A stretch of 59,346 nt of DNA, taken from NCBI GenBank assembly GCA_000697335.1, contig JNEM01011400.1, positions 1-59,346 of the forward strand, read 5' to 3'. This document shows positions 35,710-46,238 of this stretch, one piece after another. This DNA is from Conidiobolus incongruus B7586 (taxonomy: Eukaryota; Entomophthoromycota; Entomophthoromycetes; Entomophthorales; Conidiobolaceae). Position numbers and translations under genes: made by a program. Each line of letters opens with the position of its first letter. The first letter of the stretch is position 1. The notes under the pieces are model-generated. The model saw only the letters and a list, made by a program, of their open reading frames with translations. It was not told where the DNA came from and did not search any database.

Positions 35710-37106
35710 TTATTTTAAGTCCAAAGCCATGTAGATACATTGAATTAATAAAACAGCCATCTAAAATAATATTGATAAGTAATTCAGTATTAAAATACAT
35801 AACAGATGAACTTACGGGTGACCAGACTGCAAGATATCTCAACCAATCTAACAGTCTAATATAAAACATATCTTGAATATCCCAACTAAATTAAATCAAT
35901 TAGTATTATAAAAGGTTTAATATATTAAATGAATTACGGATTTTTGGATAATTCCTTTAGATTGACTTTTTCATGGCTAATATAAGGATTAGAAAATATC
36001 AATATACAATACTTGTGATATTTTACCAATATGGACAGATATCTTTTTTACCGATCAAGCACCATCCTCTAATACAAGTTTCATGGAATTGATGTTCACA
36101 ATCCAATGTGTGAGTAGGCTGAGGAATTTCGTTTTCAATCCTTAGATACCCATTACAAATAGCACAGATATTTTGGCGAACTGATTTAGTTGGTAGGTCA
36201 CCTTTATTATGAAGCTATAATATTAATAATAGTATTAATGATTGTACTACGATTAAAATATAGATTTTTAATTACTCCAAAAGTTGATGCCATTTTATCG
36301 GAACAAACTTCGGCAAAATCCCTGCCTAATACACTATAATTCATAAGCAAAATAATGAATAATAATTATTAATCAATAATTACCCAAAGTAAAGTCCATA
36401 TCCTAGAAAAAGCAGGCATAGTTTTGTAGTCTCTTCCTCATTACTGAATATTTTAGTTACACCAAATAATGAAAACATAAATAATAAGTATCCAATCAAT
36501 CCAATAAAATATGAAATTCTATAGATTATACTAAACCATCGGTAGACCAGTCTATATAAAATTAATATATTAAACAATATAAATGAATGAAAATGCATTA
36601 CTTTGGTGTATCTTTATCTAATGGTTTTCTACTTGCTTTATACATTACTAAAATACAATATTAATTAAATATTAAATAATTGATAAAAAAAATATATATT
36701 ACTCCAAAGATTTAATATTGAATAACAAGACCAAATAGTTAAAAATTGATAATTTCCCAGAATATAAACATAAAAAGGTGGAATAAACCTATTTTTAAAA
36801 TTTTTTATTAATAAATAATATTATATTTTATTAAATATTAAATTACCATAAACTTATTAGAGAAAATATTTGATATGAAGAATAATATCTCTTTTTCCAA
36901 TTAAACATTAACAATTGTGAACCAATTATCACAAATAAAAGAATAAAAAACATTGCTGAGTGCATTGCTTCATGACCTAAATTGATTAAAAGTTAAATAT
37001 TAATACTGGTAATATTAATATAATAATATAATTATACCAGCATGCTCTTTTTGATAATTTTCTTCAGATATTTTTCTATAAAGATAAAACATTAATAAAC
37101 TTATAA

Positions 37107-37149
<43 letters not shown>

Positions 37150-37272
37150 ATTACAAATTTTGTTCTTGAGTTTCATCAAGTTCAATTCTTAAATTTGGAA
37201 AAAAGATATCCTAAAATAATTATTTAATATTTTATATATTATTCTAAAATAATTTATTATATATACCTGCAT
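35710..37272 (-). CDS. RNF121: RING finger protein RNF121/RNF175 family, multi-pass ER/Golgi E3 ubiquitin ligase
   Basis: Model: complement(join(35710..35760, 35816..35885, 35938..35976, 36027..36214, 36276..36333, 36384..36551, 36602..36647, 36703..36788, 36847..36976, 37038..37075, 37155..37210, 37267..37272)), 311 aa, twelve exons, every junction GT-AG and in frame. Human RNF121 is 327 aa. Matching blocks: KEHAGHEAMHSAMF, KLVYRWFSIIYRISYFIG, FGVLGRDFAEVCSDKMASTF, the RING (C213-AIC, then TLDCEHQFHETCIRGWCLIG and CPYC), and near the end NPWDIQDMFYIRLLDWLRYL. About five membrane helices precede the RING. In animals it acts in ER/Golgi protein quality control. Exon 1 is just ATGCAG by this model. 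The intron after exon 2 holds a long (TA)n tract. Confidence 0.92.
37111..37144. repeat. (TA)n microsatellite inside an RNF121 intron
   Basis: About 17 uninterrupted TA units inside the 79-bp intron between RNF121 exons 2 and 3. Similar tracts lie at 25146-25173, 33636-33657, 35145-35164, 40862-40881, 42436-42459 and 56445-56472. Likely slippage products and probably length-polymorphic. Confidence 0.9.
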
Positions 37273-37794
37273 ATTTTAAAAGAAAATTAATTTAATTTTA
37301 TTAACGGAGTATTAAAGGGTTTAATAATGATTAAGAAAGAGAAAAGTATAAGTTTTATTTTGAATCCTTTTTCTTTTATAAAATTAATTTATATCATGCA
37401 AAAATTGTATTTATGTTTTACTTTTTTTAAACTGATTAACATTCAATTATGCTATTCTATTAATTTGATTTAATAGTATTGAGTGCTCACATACTTTATA
37501 TATTTATTTAATATTTTTCTCAATATTTATTATAAAATTTTAATTAAATAATATGAATATTTTTGTACCTAAGAATTTAAAATAATCAATTACATAACAT
37601 AACGAAAATAGAACTGCTAATTTATGTTGAGTATGGTAATGACTTCTTTTAGTAAAAGAATTTGCAATATACTATAATAAGTAATGTTAAGGAAATAATC
37701 ACTATTGATATCTAATCAAGTGGCGAAAATTAGGATGTTCAATAAAATCATTAAATTATCTAATAATTTCATAATTGATTTATTTTATTTTAAA
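37273..37794. other. Spacer between RNF121 and the PPR gene
   Basis: About 520 bp of AT-rich DNA lying upstream of RNF121 and downstream of the PPR gene (both minus strand). No obvious TATA or structured element; no gene supported. Confidence 0.5.
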
Positions 37795-39720
37795 TTAAAT
37801 AATTTTTTCATGAATTTCAATACCTCGTCTCTTTAAAGACTCGAGATAATTTTTAATTCGAGACCATTCATCTTGATTGAATGGATATTCTGACTCATAT
37901 TCGGCGACATTGAACCACGATGTTGTATAGAGTTTATGCAGTCGCTTAACTAACTTATTTACATCACTAATTCGGCCTTCTCTTAACAGCATCACTATGA
38001 CCACTCGAACGATAGAAAAAGTAGGTAAGTAGCCTTCATCGATCATCTGGTAGAAATATCGGTAGACGTATTGTGGTTTATTGATGTTTTTATAGCCACA
38101 AATAATCACATGGTAGAGGGGTGAGTTTAGCGAAGTAATTAACGGTATGAGTTGGTCAATAAGGGTATAATGCTTTTCATTAAAAGCACGGGACAGTAAA
38201 CATGATAGCATATGTGGGGTAATGAGGGATTTTTGGTCTTTTATCAAATTGAATAATTCAATGCATTGATTCAATGTACCATACTTTGAAAAGAGGGTAA
38301 ATATACAGCTATAAACTCGAGGTAATTCAGGTAAATCATCTTGAAGTTCATTGAACATCTGAGGTAGTCTGGCAATGACATGAGGATGCAACCTATCCAA
38401 CCTAAGATTATAAGTGTTTGATACTAAATCTAATTTACTGCAGCGTACAATTATCTCTTGATAAAAAAGATTATGCATATTGATCACTTGAGAATTTTGA
38501 GGATATTGGAAATGCTTCATTATATAAACCAACATATCCGATGCAGTATTATGAAGTTCAGAGGTAGGTGGGTGGAGTATCAGCTGGTAGGATAGGTGAT
38601 TAAATAACTTCTCGCAAGATTTTTCACCAATCATCCCTAAATTTTGCATATGCTGCAGAAATTCAGAGCTTTCTTTATACCTTTTTGATTTAAATAAACC
38701 ATAGGACATTGTTGTTAATGAAGTTTCATCAGGAGTTGAATAATTATCAAAATAATGGTTATATATATTCAGTGCCCAATCAGGTTTACTTGAAGTAAAT
38801 GCACACAGCAACAAGTGATTAACGAGCGGTGTTATTGGCTGCAATCCTTTGCGCCTAGCCATTTCTAGTAATACAAATGCTTCTTTGAACCGATTAAATT
38901 CGACCATGAGCTTCTGCATGGTGCCTAAGAATTTGACAGTTAGCATTTGGTCATTTTGACTATTCAATATGTTATCCAACTTCTGCATTCCTAAATAAAA
39001 ATGCTTTCCGCCTCTTAGGAGTAAACTTCTAATGTGATAAGAATGTAGTACGAGGTTGGGCTGGAGACGGAAAGTGGAGTTTAGATGCATGAGTAGATGG
39101 TCCAATTCTGAATACAATTTTGATTCGAATAAACCCTTGGCCATAATGCTGATAGTTACCACATCTGGATCAATTTTTGATGTATTGAATAAGTTCAAAA
39201 ATAAATTCCAGCTCCATTCACCTTGCCCAGATAGCCATCCGCATTGGAGTACTAAGTTCATCATTAGCATGAAAGGTTTTGACGATGACTGCTCTTCATA
39301 GGGGACGATACCAAGTTTCCTTGATTCAATATAGTGCTCTACTACTCTTAGATATTCGCCTGAGCTTTTCCAAGTGAGATAAAGTTTGACTATTTCATCA
39401 AGATCGGTTGCCCTTAGCAGATTTTTACTTACGTGATGATATGAATTCAATTTTTGAGACTGTATCGTGAGCTTATGTTGTTCTGCATGATTAGCTGAAG
39501 AGGTAGATCTGGATGAATTTTGAATTGAAGAAGCATCAGATGTGATATATTCGGGAGAAGGAATGACAGCGCACGTCCTGTAAAAAAATAGTTGGTTTAG
39601 GCTAAAATCTACACAGCAATATAATTGACGTTTAATTTTTCTTGTTATTTGAGATTGGTTTAGTCGATAAATGTTGTAGAATGGAAGTATTGAATGCTGA
39701 AATACATGGGGTGATCTCAT
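37795..39720 (-). CDS. Pentatricopeptide-repeat (PPR) protein, probably mitochondrial
   Basis: 641 aa, single exon, stop TAA. The N-terminus (MRSPHVFQHSILPFYNIYRL, then NQSQITRKIKRQLY) is basic and aromatic with no acidic residue, as in mitochondrial presequences. Degenerate 35-residue helical repeats run from about residue 115 to 620, for example PDVVTISIMAKGLFESKLYS, KEAFVLLEMARRKGLQPITP, PDETSLTTMSYGLFKSKRYK and YVYRYFYQMIDEGYLPTFSI. Repeats of this P-type bind RNA in mitochondria for processing, stability or translation. I cannot name the orthologue, since fungal PPR proteins diverge fast. It is the longest intron-free gene in the window. Confidence 0.85.
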   Translation of the reverse strand: MRSPHVFQHSILPFYNIYRLNQSQITRKIKRQLYCCVDFSLNQLFFYRTCAVIPSPEYITSDASSIQNSSRSTSSANHAEQHKLTIQSQKLNSYHHVSKNLLRATDLDEIVKLYLTWKSSGEYLRVVEHYIESRKLGIVPYEEQSSSKPFMLMMNLVLQCGWLSGQGEWSWNLFLNLFNTSKIDPDVVTISIMAKGLFESKLYSELDHLLMHLNSTFRLQPNLVLHSYHIRSLLLRGGKHFYLGMQKLDNILNSQNDQMLTVKFLGTMQKLMVEFNRFKEAFVLLEMARRKGLQPITPLVNHLLLCAFTSSKPDWALNIYNHYFDNYSTPDETSLTTMSYGLFKSKRYKESSEFLQHMQNLGMIGEKSCEKLFNHLSYQLILHPPTSELHNTASDMLVYIMKHFQYPQNSQVINMHNLFYQEIIVRCSKLDLVSNTYNLRLDRLHPHVIARLPQMFNELQDDLPELPRVYSCIFTLFSKYGTLNQCIELFNLIKDQKSLITPHMLSCLLSRAFNEKHYTLIDQLIPLITSLNSPLYHVIICGYKNINKPQYVYRYFYQMIDEGYLPTFSIVRVVIVMLLREGRISDVNKLVKRLHKLYTTSWFNVAEYESEYPFNQDEWSRIKNYLESLKRRGIEIHEKII

Positions 39721-41397
39721 ATCATAACTTTGAAAAATATAATCAAATTATATTTTTTTAATTATTTTTAATTGATTAAGTTTGAATAATTGTTTAACTA
39801 CGTTATTATAATATAATTTATATTTGTATTGTTATATCTCAAAGTATTTTATAGTCTAATCAAATTTAAATATATTTCCTTTGCTATGAAATTATGGGAT
39901 TTGGGAAATATTTAATAATCTATCTTATCACTGATAATCTTTCAATATATTATCTTATATACCAATATCCATATAGATAGGTTTTTTATATTAATATATA
40001 TTATTCATTAATACAATCAGTTTAAAATATTTTTCGCCTATGATAATAATGGGATAGAATAAAATGATAAATAATCAGGTAGTTACTCATTGCTTTTATA
40101 TATTATTTCCACATAATCTACCATATTTTTTTCAATCAAGTTTGAATATATATTAGCAATCAATAAAATAAATTTAAAAATTTTCTTAACTTTCAATCAG
40201 TGTAATATGATAAAAACATGCAAAAAATGTAAAATTAATATTGATTAAATTTAAAAGTTAAAGAAGCTATATAAATCAAAATTAGAAAATCATTTTAAAT
40301 TCTAATAAATATTTTTATTCTGTAATGATAAAACTGAGAATTATGTTTAACTTTAATTTTGTTATTATTTTTATATCCAGCAATATAATATTTAGAATTT
40401 TTGGCATATTTATCGGATTGTAAAATACATCAATGATACTTAATTTTGGCAATTCAATGTAGTTTTAATTACTTTGATATCATAATTGAAATATGCTTCT
40501 TAATTTTTTTCAAGAAAAATGGTTGCAACTAGTTATGTTATAAAGAATTGTTTTCAAATGTTTATAGCACAATATTAATTTTTTGAATATGTTGATTATT
40601 GAATTATAATTTAATGATAATTGTATTGAAATTATTTAAAAAGTTGAGCGATATAAATTTATTTATATATTATAATTATATTTTGTTAATACATCTTGAT
40701 CTAAATATAAAATACCTCTAGATTATAAAGTGATTTTAAGATTAGAACTATTGAATAATGCTCAATACATCTAGATCCAAGTTAATGCTAATTATTTATA
40801 CCTTTTTTGGAATTTCTAAATTTCTGCTTAGCAGTTATTTTAGTTGAATATAAAAGACATCATATATATATATATATATATTCTGATAATTTTATAGATT
40901 AGATATTGTAAATGTATTATTTAATTTTACCTTAAATCTATATCAAGAATTAGGATTTTTTAAGGATTATTTAATTCATCTTTTAACAAAAACCACCATT
41001 TTGATGATGAAATCAATTATATGATAAGGTCATTAAATTGGTTTTACTTAAATTAGATTTATTCTGTATATGGTCCAACATCTGTTAATATCATATTTGA
41101 ATGTTTAATAGCATTTGATTGGTATACAAAATATGCATCTATTTGCTTAATTTATATTTAGAGTTGATGGCTGGCTAGTTAATGCTTCATATTAACCCTA
41201 AGGACTAACTTGTAATAAAATTACAATTGTATAGCTTTGGACATATATAAAAATTTTTTAGACAAATAGCACAACTCAAAACCCAAATTTTTATTTTTAC
41301 AACTTATGCAATCTAAAATTAAAGTAATTAAATTATTAACATAAGAGAAATTTAAGGCATAAATCAATTAAAGTTTGATTGTTAAATTGTTGTAAGA
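39721..41397. other. AT-rich spacer upstream of the b561 pair
   Basis: 1.7 kb between divergent PPR and b561 genes, with an (AT)n tract at 40862-40881. No further gene seen. Confidence 0.5.
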
Positions 41398-41405
41398 TAT
41401 AAATA
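41398..41405 (+). promoter_or_regulatory. TATA box of the first b561 gene
   Basis: TATAAATA lies 60 bp upstream of the ATG at 41458, the same spacing as in other genes of the window. Confidence 0.45.
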
Positions 41406-41457
41406 AAGCCAAAACGTCCTTAATCAGAGTAGTATTTCTAAGTGATAGAGAATTACG

Positions 41458-42206
41458 ATGAACTCAAGCAATCCTCTTAAGGATGAATATAATATCAATG
41501 TGAGCACAGAAAATATCCCGATATTTGATGAAAGAACATACAGACCAATTGGAAGATCCAGAATATTTTATTTTTTGACTCAATTGCTTATTCACTGCTT
41601 GATTATTGGTGTTCTAATTAACGTATGGACTAAACCATATTCTTTCTTCCTTTGGCATCCAACCTTTGCAATTCTCAGTTTATATTTATATATTCAAGGT
41701 AAATACAAATATCATCAATTTTATTATATACTGAGTTATTTTAAACACTAGGTATATTGCAAGTACAAAGTACTGAGAGTATCCCTACTCGTATCAGAGG
41801 AGCAAAGATTCATTCTATTTGCAATGCCACAGGGACAATTTGTATGATTATAGCATTCATAATTACTGAAACCAACAAGAATAGACTTGGGGCAGTTCAT
41901 TTTACCAGTTCTCATGGTCAGTTTGGGTTATCCATTGTAATTCTAATTTTTATTGCAGCATTTGCTGGTACTGCATCACTCTACTTCCCGGTTGTCTTTG
42001 GAGGTAGAGCAAAGGCGAGACGTGTATATAGTCCTCATCGAGTGTTAGGATATTGGATTATTATTTTCATGTGTATTAATGTATGCTTAGGTATATTTTC
42101 TAATTGGGGTCTTATTAATTTTAATCTTCACTGGGTTATTGTTGCTAACATTGTAGTATTATTGATTTCAATCATTCTAACACTTGATATCAGAAAACTA
42201 AAGTAA
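41458..42206 (+). CDS. Cytochrome b561-domain protein (CYB561D-like), copy 1
   Basis: Model: join(41458..41698, 41752..42206), 231 aa, one intron. Six membrane helices and the four histidines expected to hold two b hemes are present: WHPTF, AKIHSIC, SSHGQFG and SPHRVLGYW. An N-terminal cytosolic stretch with FDERTYRPIGRSRIFYFLTQ precedes helix 1. CYB561D-type proteins pass electrons across endomembranes, for example from ascorbate-like donors to ferric iron or monodehydroascorbate. The 3' neighbour 1.1 kb away is a paralogue with the intron at the same codon (CAA G|G), so they arose by tandem duplication. No DOMON or other fused domain. Confidence 0.88.
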
Positions 42207-43292
42207 GTAATAAATAATAATTTTTTATGAGCTTCATCTATATTATACTTTTATTATTCGTTTATTTTGATAACATGTGAAAAATCATAAAATTTTAATA
42301 TAATTGCCATTCTAAGTATGGGGTTCGCTTTAATAACAACATTTCCAATAAGATACCTTGTTGTGAATCAATAATTTGATAACATTTAAAAAATGTTATA
42401 TTAATTGAATGTATTACTATCAATCTTTTAAATTATTATATATATATATATATATATATTAGCAATTGAAAATACTTCATAGTAAATATGATTTGTTATG
42501 AATAAGTTAATATTAATAAATTTTGAATATTATTTTAATTGATCAAAGTTAATTTGAATAACAATAACTTGAATAATTAGGTTTCTGATTTATAACTACA
42601 ATTTATTGAACTAAATGAAATTGAAAAAGTTTAACCAAATATGTATCTCTTTCATTGAATGTCACATATGTTGTTGATAATTAACAATATTTCATTTTTT
42701 TATTCCTTAATAAAATTAGTTTGGGATTATATTTTCTATATTTCGAAAATTAGATTTACGTAATAATATTTATATATTTTAAGATTTATAGAAAATAATA
42801 TATAAATATAAAAGTATATATATTAAATCTCATAATATATTTGATAATGGTTTGGAAAAAATTCTTATTATATTGTCGAGATAAAATGTTGAATCATACT
42901 AATTTTGTCACTTACATTATTTATGTTGGCCATAGTAGTATTAATCAACTAATCTAATAAACAAATATGTATATATGAATAACATATTACATTGTATTTG
43001 CATAAATCTCGATAATCAATATAGGCAAGAATAGAAAATTATTCATAATAATAAATAATATTATATTGCAAATTAAAATGATTATAATCAAATATGATTA
43101 AATTAATATATTTACCAAAATTTATTATTCAAGCTTATCTTTCAATAAAAATGATCAATGATGATCTCAATTTAAAATCATGTCTAAAATTTTGACACAA
43201 TTATCGCTAATGTTTTCATCATTTATCAATTCCAAATGTAAATTTTGAAATTTGATGATATAATTCATTTGTCATTTACGATCCTTGATTTG
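42207..43292. other. Spacer between the tandem b561 genes
   Basis: 1.1 kb AT-rich DNA with an (AT)n tract at 42436-42459. No remnant of a third copy was recognised. Confidence 0.5.
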
Positions 43293-43300
43293 TATAAAAA
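43293..43300 (+). promoter_or_regulatory. TATA box of the second b561 gene
   Basis: TATAAAAA lies 52 bp upstream of the preferred ATG at 43345. Its position argues against the longer frame from 43285, whose first codons would overlap the TATA box. Confidence 0.5.
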
Positions 43301-43344
43301 CCTACTTTCTAAAATTTCTTCGAAAGTATTTTATTTTTAACAAA

Positions 43345-44078
43345 ATGGGCTATACAAGTATCACTACTAATCAAGAGGGAACTCCTGTATTGGATTCAAG
43401 AACCTATCAACCATTTATCAATCCGGTTTTTGCTTGGTATACTTCTGAAATTGCTTTGCACTTGTTCGTAATACTTTTCCTCTATAATATTTGGTCTAGC
43501 CCTTATACTTTCTTCCTTTGGCATCCTACTTTCAATACCTTAGGCTTTTATTTCTTATGTCAAGGTAATTTATAATTATTTCTAATGTTTTAATTGAATT
43601 AATGTTAATTACTGAACTAGGTATTCTTAAAACCCAGCATACCGAATTGTCCAACCAAAGGACTAAAGGATTGGAATCACATATTAAATTAAATAGTTTG
43701 AGTTTAGTTTCTTTTGTTGCTGCTCTAACCATTATCGTTTCTCTAAAATTGTACAATGGTTTCGCCCACTTTCAAATTGCTCATGGAAAGATAGGCTTAA
43801 CCATTGCTACTCTTGCCATCATTGTCGCTCTTGCAGGGATAATGATGGTGTTTTTCCCTTCGATATTTGGAGGAAGGACCAAAGCCAAAAAGTTCTACCA
43901 TCATCATCGTATTGGTGGTTATCTAACTATTACACTAATTGGTATAAATATTATATTTGGGTTATACACTCATTGGGGACTAATGCATATCAATCATGGT
44001 GGTTTATTGATTGGTTTATTAGTATTGACTATCGGACCATTACTTTTACGAATGGACTATCGAAAATTATTACAATAG
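43345..44078 (+). CDS. Cytochrome b561-domain protein (CYB561D-like), copy 2
   Basis: Model: join(43345..43564, 43621..44078), 225 aa, one intron. Same plan as copy 1: LDSRTYQPF (copy 1 FDERTYRPI), SPYTFFLWHPTF (KPYSFFLWHPTF), helix-linked His in LESHIKLNS, IAHGKIGLTIA, VFFPSIFGGRTKAKKFYHHH (LYFPVVFGGRAKARRVYSPH) and RIGGYL, with six membrane helices and all four heme ligands. The intron is at the identical place and phase. Copy 2 has extra histidines next to the fourth ligand (HHHR) and near the C-terminus (HWGLMHINH). Sequence identity is moderate, so the duplication is old and both copies look functional. The start at 43345 (MGYTSITTN) is chosen over 43285 because of the TATA box position and alignment to copy 1. 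Confidence 0.88.
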
Positions 44079-46047
44079 TTCAAAGATGTTAGTTTTTATA
44101 GCTTTTCTATTCAGTCAATTGCAGAATTTTATTCAAGTTGCTTAACCGCCATTTTTATTGAACCTACAAGTATAATAAATGTTTACATCTACTGAATTTC
44201 AGAACCTTTAGTAAATAAACATGAATTACACATGAAAATAATTAAGTAGATTTAATGATTTAATTCAATAACATCAAAAAGTTTCAAGTCAGATGATATT
44301 TGTTGAATTTGTGTATCATATATTGCAGATATTGAATGAGTTCATATATTACGCTGTGTTTATAAATATTTATAAAGTTTGTAATCTCGAAGGTTATTCA
44401 AACTTTCTACATTATCTGTATTAATAATTATATATTTAAACATAAATTAAATTTATCATTTAATAAAATCCGAGTTCAGAATTTCAAACGAAATGGTTAT
44501 ATATCTAAATAGAGTTTTCATTGAAGTGAGATAAATTCTACAGCGCACAAAAATATAAATTATTTATTGGCTTAAATACATGGTTGTTTATTATTCTGCT
44601 GAAAAAATGAATTATTCAATCAAAAATTTTATTATTCTATATATCTTAGAAAATAGAAGGTAATGGTATATCATTTGACTAACTTATTAACAAATAGTTT
44701 AAAGATTTTATATTAATAATAATTTAAATATTATTACTTATCTATTATTGTTTAATTATTATAGTGATATTATAATTGTGATTTGTTAAGAATTGACAAA
44801 ATTTTAGTCACATTATAAAATATTAGCACTAAAATAGATAATTAAATTCATTATGGATAATATAAAATGTTATTAATGACCAAGTATTTGATGATAAAAT
44901 TATAATCAAATATCGAAATAAAATGGAAAGATAATAAGGACTAACACTTTGAAAATTTTCAATCTTAAATCCATTAAAATATTTCAAGTATAGATGAAGT
45001 AATTAGCTTGTTGATTCACCAACTATAATCAAAATTAAATAATACTATATTCAAATTGATATATTTTTGTTTCTATGAGTATATGTATAATAATGTTATT
45101 GATACAGAATAGATGCTTATCTTTTTTTAAATTAATATTAAATTGAAATTCGATACTTTAGTAAATATAATGATACAATGTATTTTAGGATTAATATCAA
45201 TTTGATTGGTCATATTTTAGAAATATATTATTAACTTGATATTACATTTAATATTCAATTCATGCTGAAATTTGAAGTATGTTAATATCAAAAAAACGAA
45301 AGAGATAGATAGATGGGCTAATTAAATAGCTATGTTCTTGCGATGATTGGATTTGAAATTTTGAATTATAAGTTCATGTGATGAGGATGTTGTAATGATT
45401 TAATTGCTAAAATGGTCACACTGATCCTTCTGAATGGAGTCGGATTACTACGGGTGCTCTTTGCAATTGCTTAATTAAACATTTTGATTGACACCTTGAT
45501 CATATGGGTTAACTTTCCAATTGTATTCATAATATTAGTTCAATGTTGTTTGCAATTTATAGAATATGTAATTGTATTGAAATGATATTTCGTGGTGTTT
45601 TATTCACCATACTCTACTTAGTTAAAGATATTCTTATATTTTATATTGCATGATTGATTAAAAAAGCCTCATATATTATTTTAGAGTAAATATTTAATAA
45701 ACTCTTCTTTTGAAGACATCACTTGATTAATAATTTATTATATGGAAAGCTTTGATGTAATGTGGATGATAAATAATATGATGGTAGTGTGACTGATCTT
45801 TTATCTTGATTATACTCTTTTAATTATATATTTTTAAATGTCGCTCCAATACTGAGATCTAATTAATCCAGAAAATCCAGAATTTAATCATGTTAAAGTA
45901 TAAGAGCGAATAGTGATATTGATGCTTGCTTAGGTGGCTAAGCAAAAATGACAAAGTGTTGCCTGAATTTTGGGTAATACAAAGGTTGAAAATGAAATAA
46001 ACCAAAGAAATACTCCAATTTATCCCGAAAATGAGAGCTAATGCAAT
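44079..46047. other. AT-rich spacer upstream of CAT2 with a possible snoRNA
   Basis: About 2 kb. Most is plain AT-rich DNA; 45370-45475 is GC-richer and may hold an RNA gene (listed separately). The frames at 45859-46171 on the minus strand overlap the CAT2 promoter and are treated as chance. Confidence 0.5.
45373..45438 (+). ncRNA. Weak C/D-box snoRNA candidate
   Basis: A perfect C box GTGATGA (45378-45384) and D box CTGA (45430-45433) are flanked directly by TTCAT (45373-45377) and ATGGA (45434-45438), which can form a 5-bp stem with one G-U pair. The segment stands out from the AT spacer. A second CTGA lies at 45421. No rRNA or snRNA target was recognised for the guide (GGTCACACTGATCCTT), and D'/C' boxes are not clear. 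Confidence 0.3.
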
Positions 46048-46053
46048 CACGTG
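46048..46053. promoter_or_regulatory. CACGTG E-box upstream of CAT2
   Basis: A palindromic bHLH site 186 bp before the CAT2 start and 80 bp upstream of its TATA box, in the right place for regulation. Which factor binds is unknown. Confidence 0.4.
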
Positions 46054-46127
46054 CCGAAAAAATCCATTCTATAGACCCATATAAGGATCTGATGAAATTA
46101 ATTGGTGTGTGAATTTGATCAGAATAG

Positions 46128-46136
46128 TATAAAAGG
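46128..46136 (+). promoter_or_regulatory. TATA box of CAT2
   Basis: TATAAAAGG, close to the ideal TATA consensus, followed by GC-containing sequence and a start codon 103 bp downstream. Confidence 0.6.
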
Positions 46137-46238
46137 GCATCTTTATCCATGGTTAACTCATAAACAAACATATTTAATCCAATCTATTTAAACATTAATC
46201 CATAGTAATCGGATTGGTTTTTAAATCCTTTATCTTTC

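Noticed and set aside
45859-46171. Two overlapping minus-strand frames of 63 and 77 codons upstream of CAT2.
   Set aside because: They overlap the E-box and TATA box of CAT2 and resemble no protein; best read as chance frames in promoter DNA.
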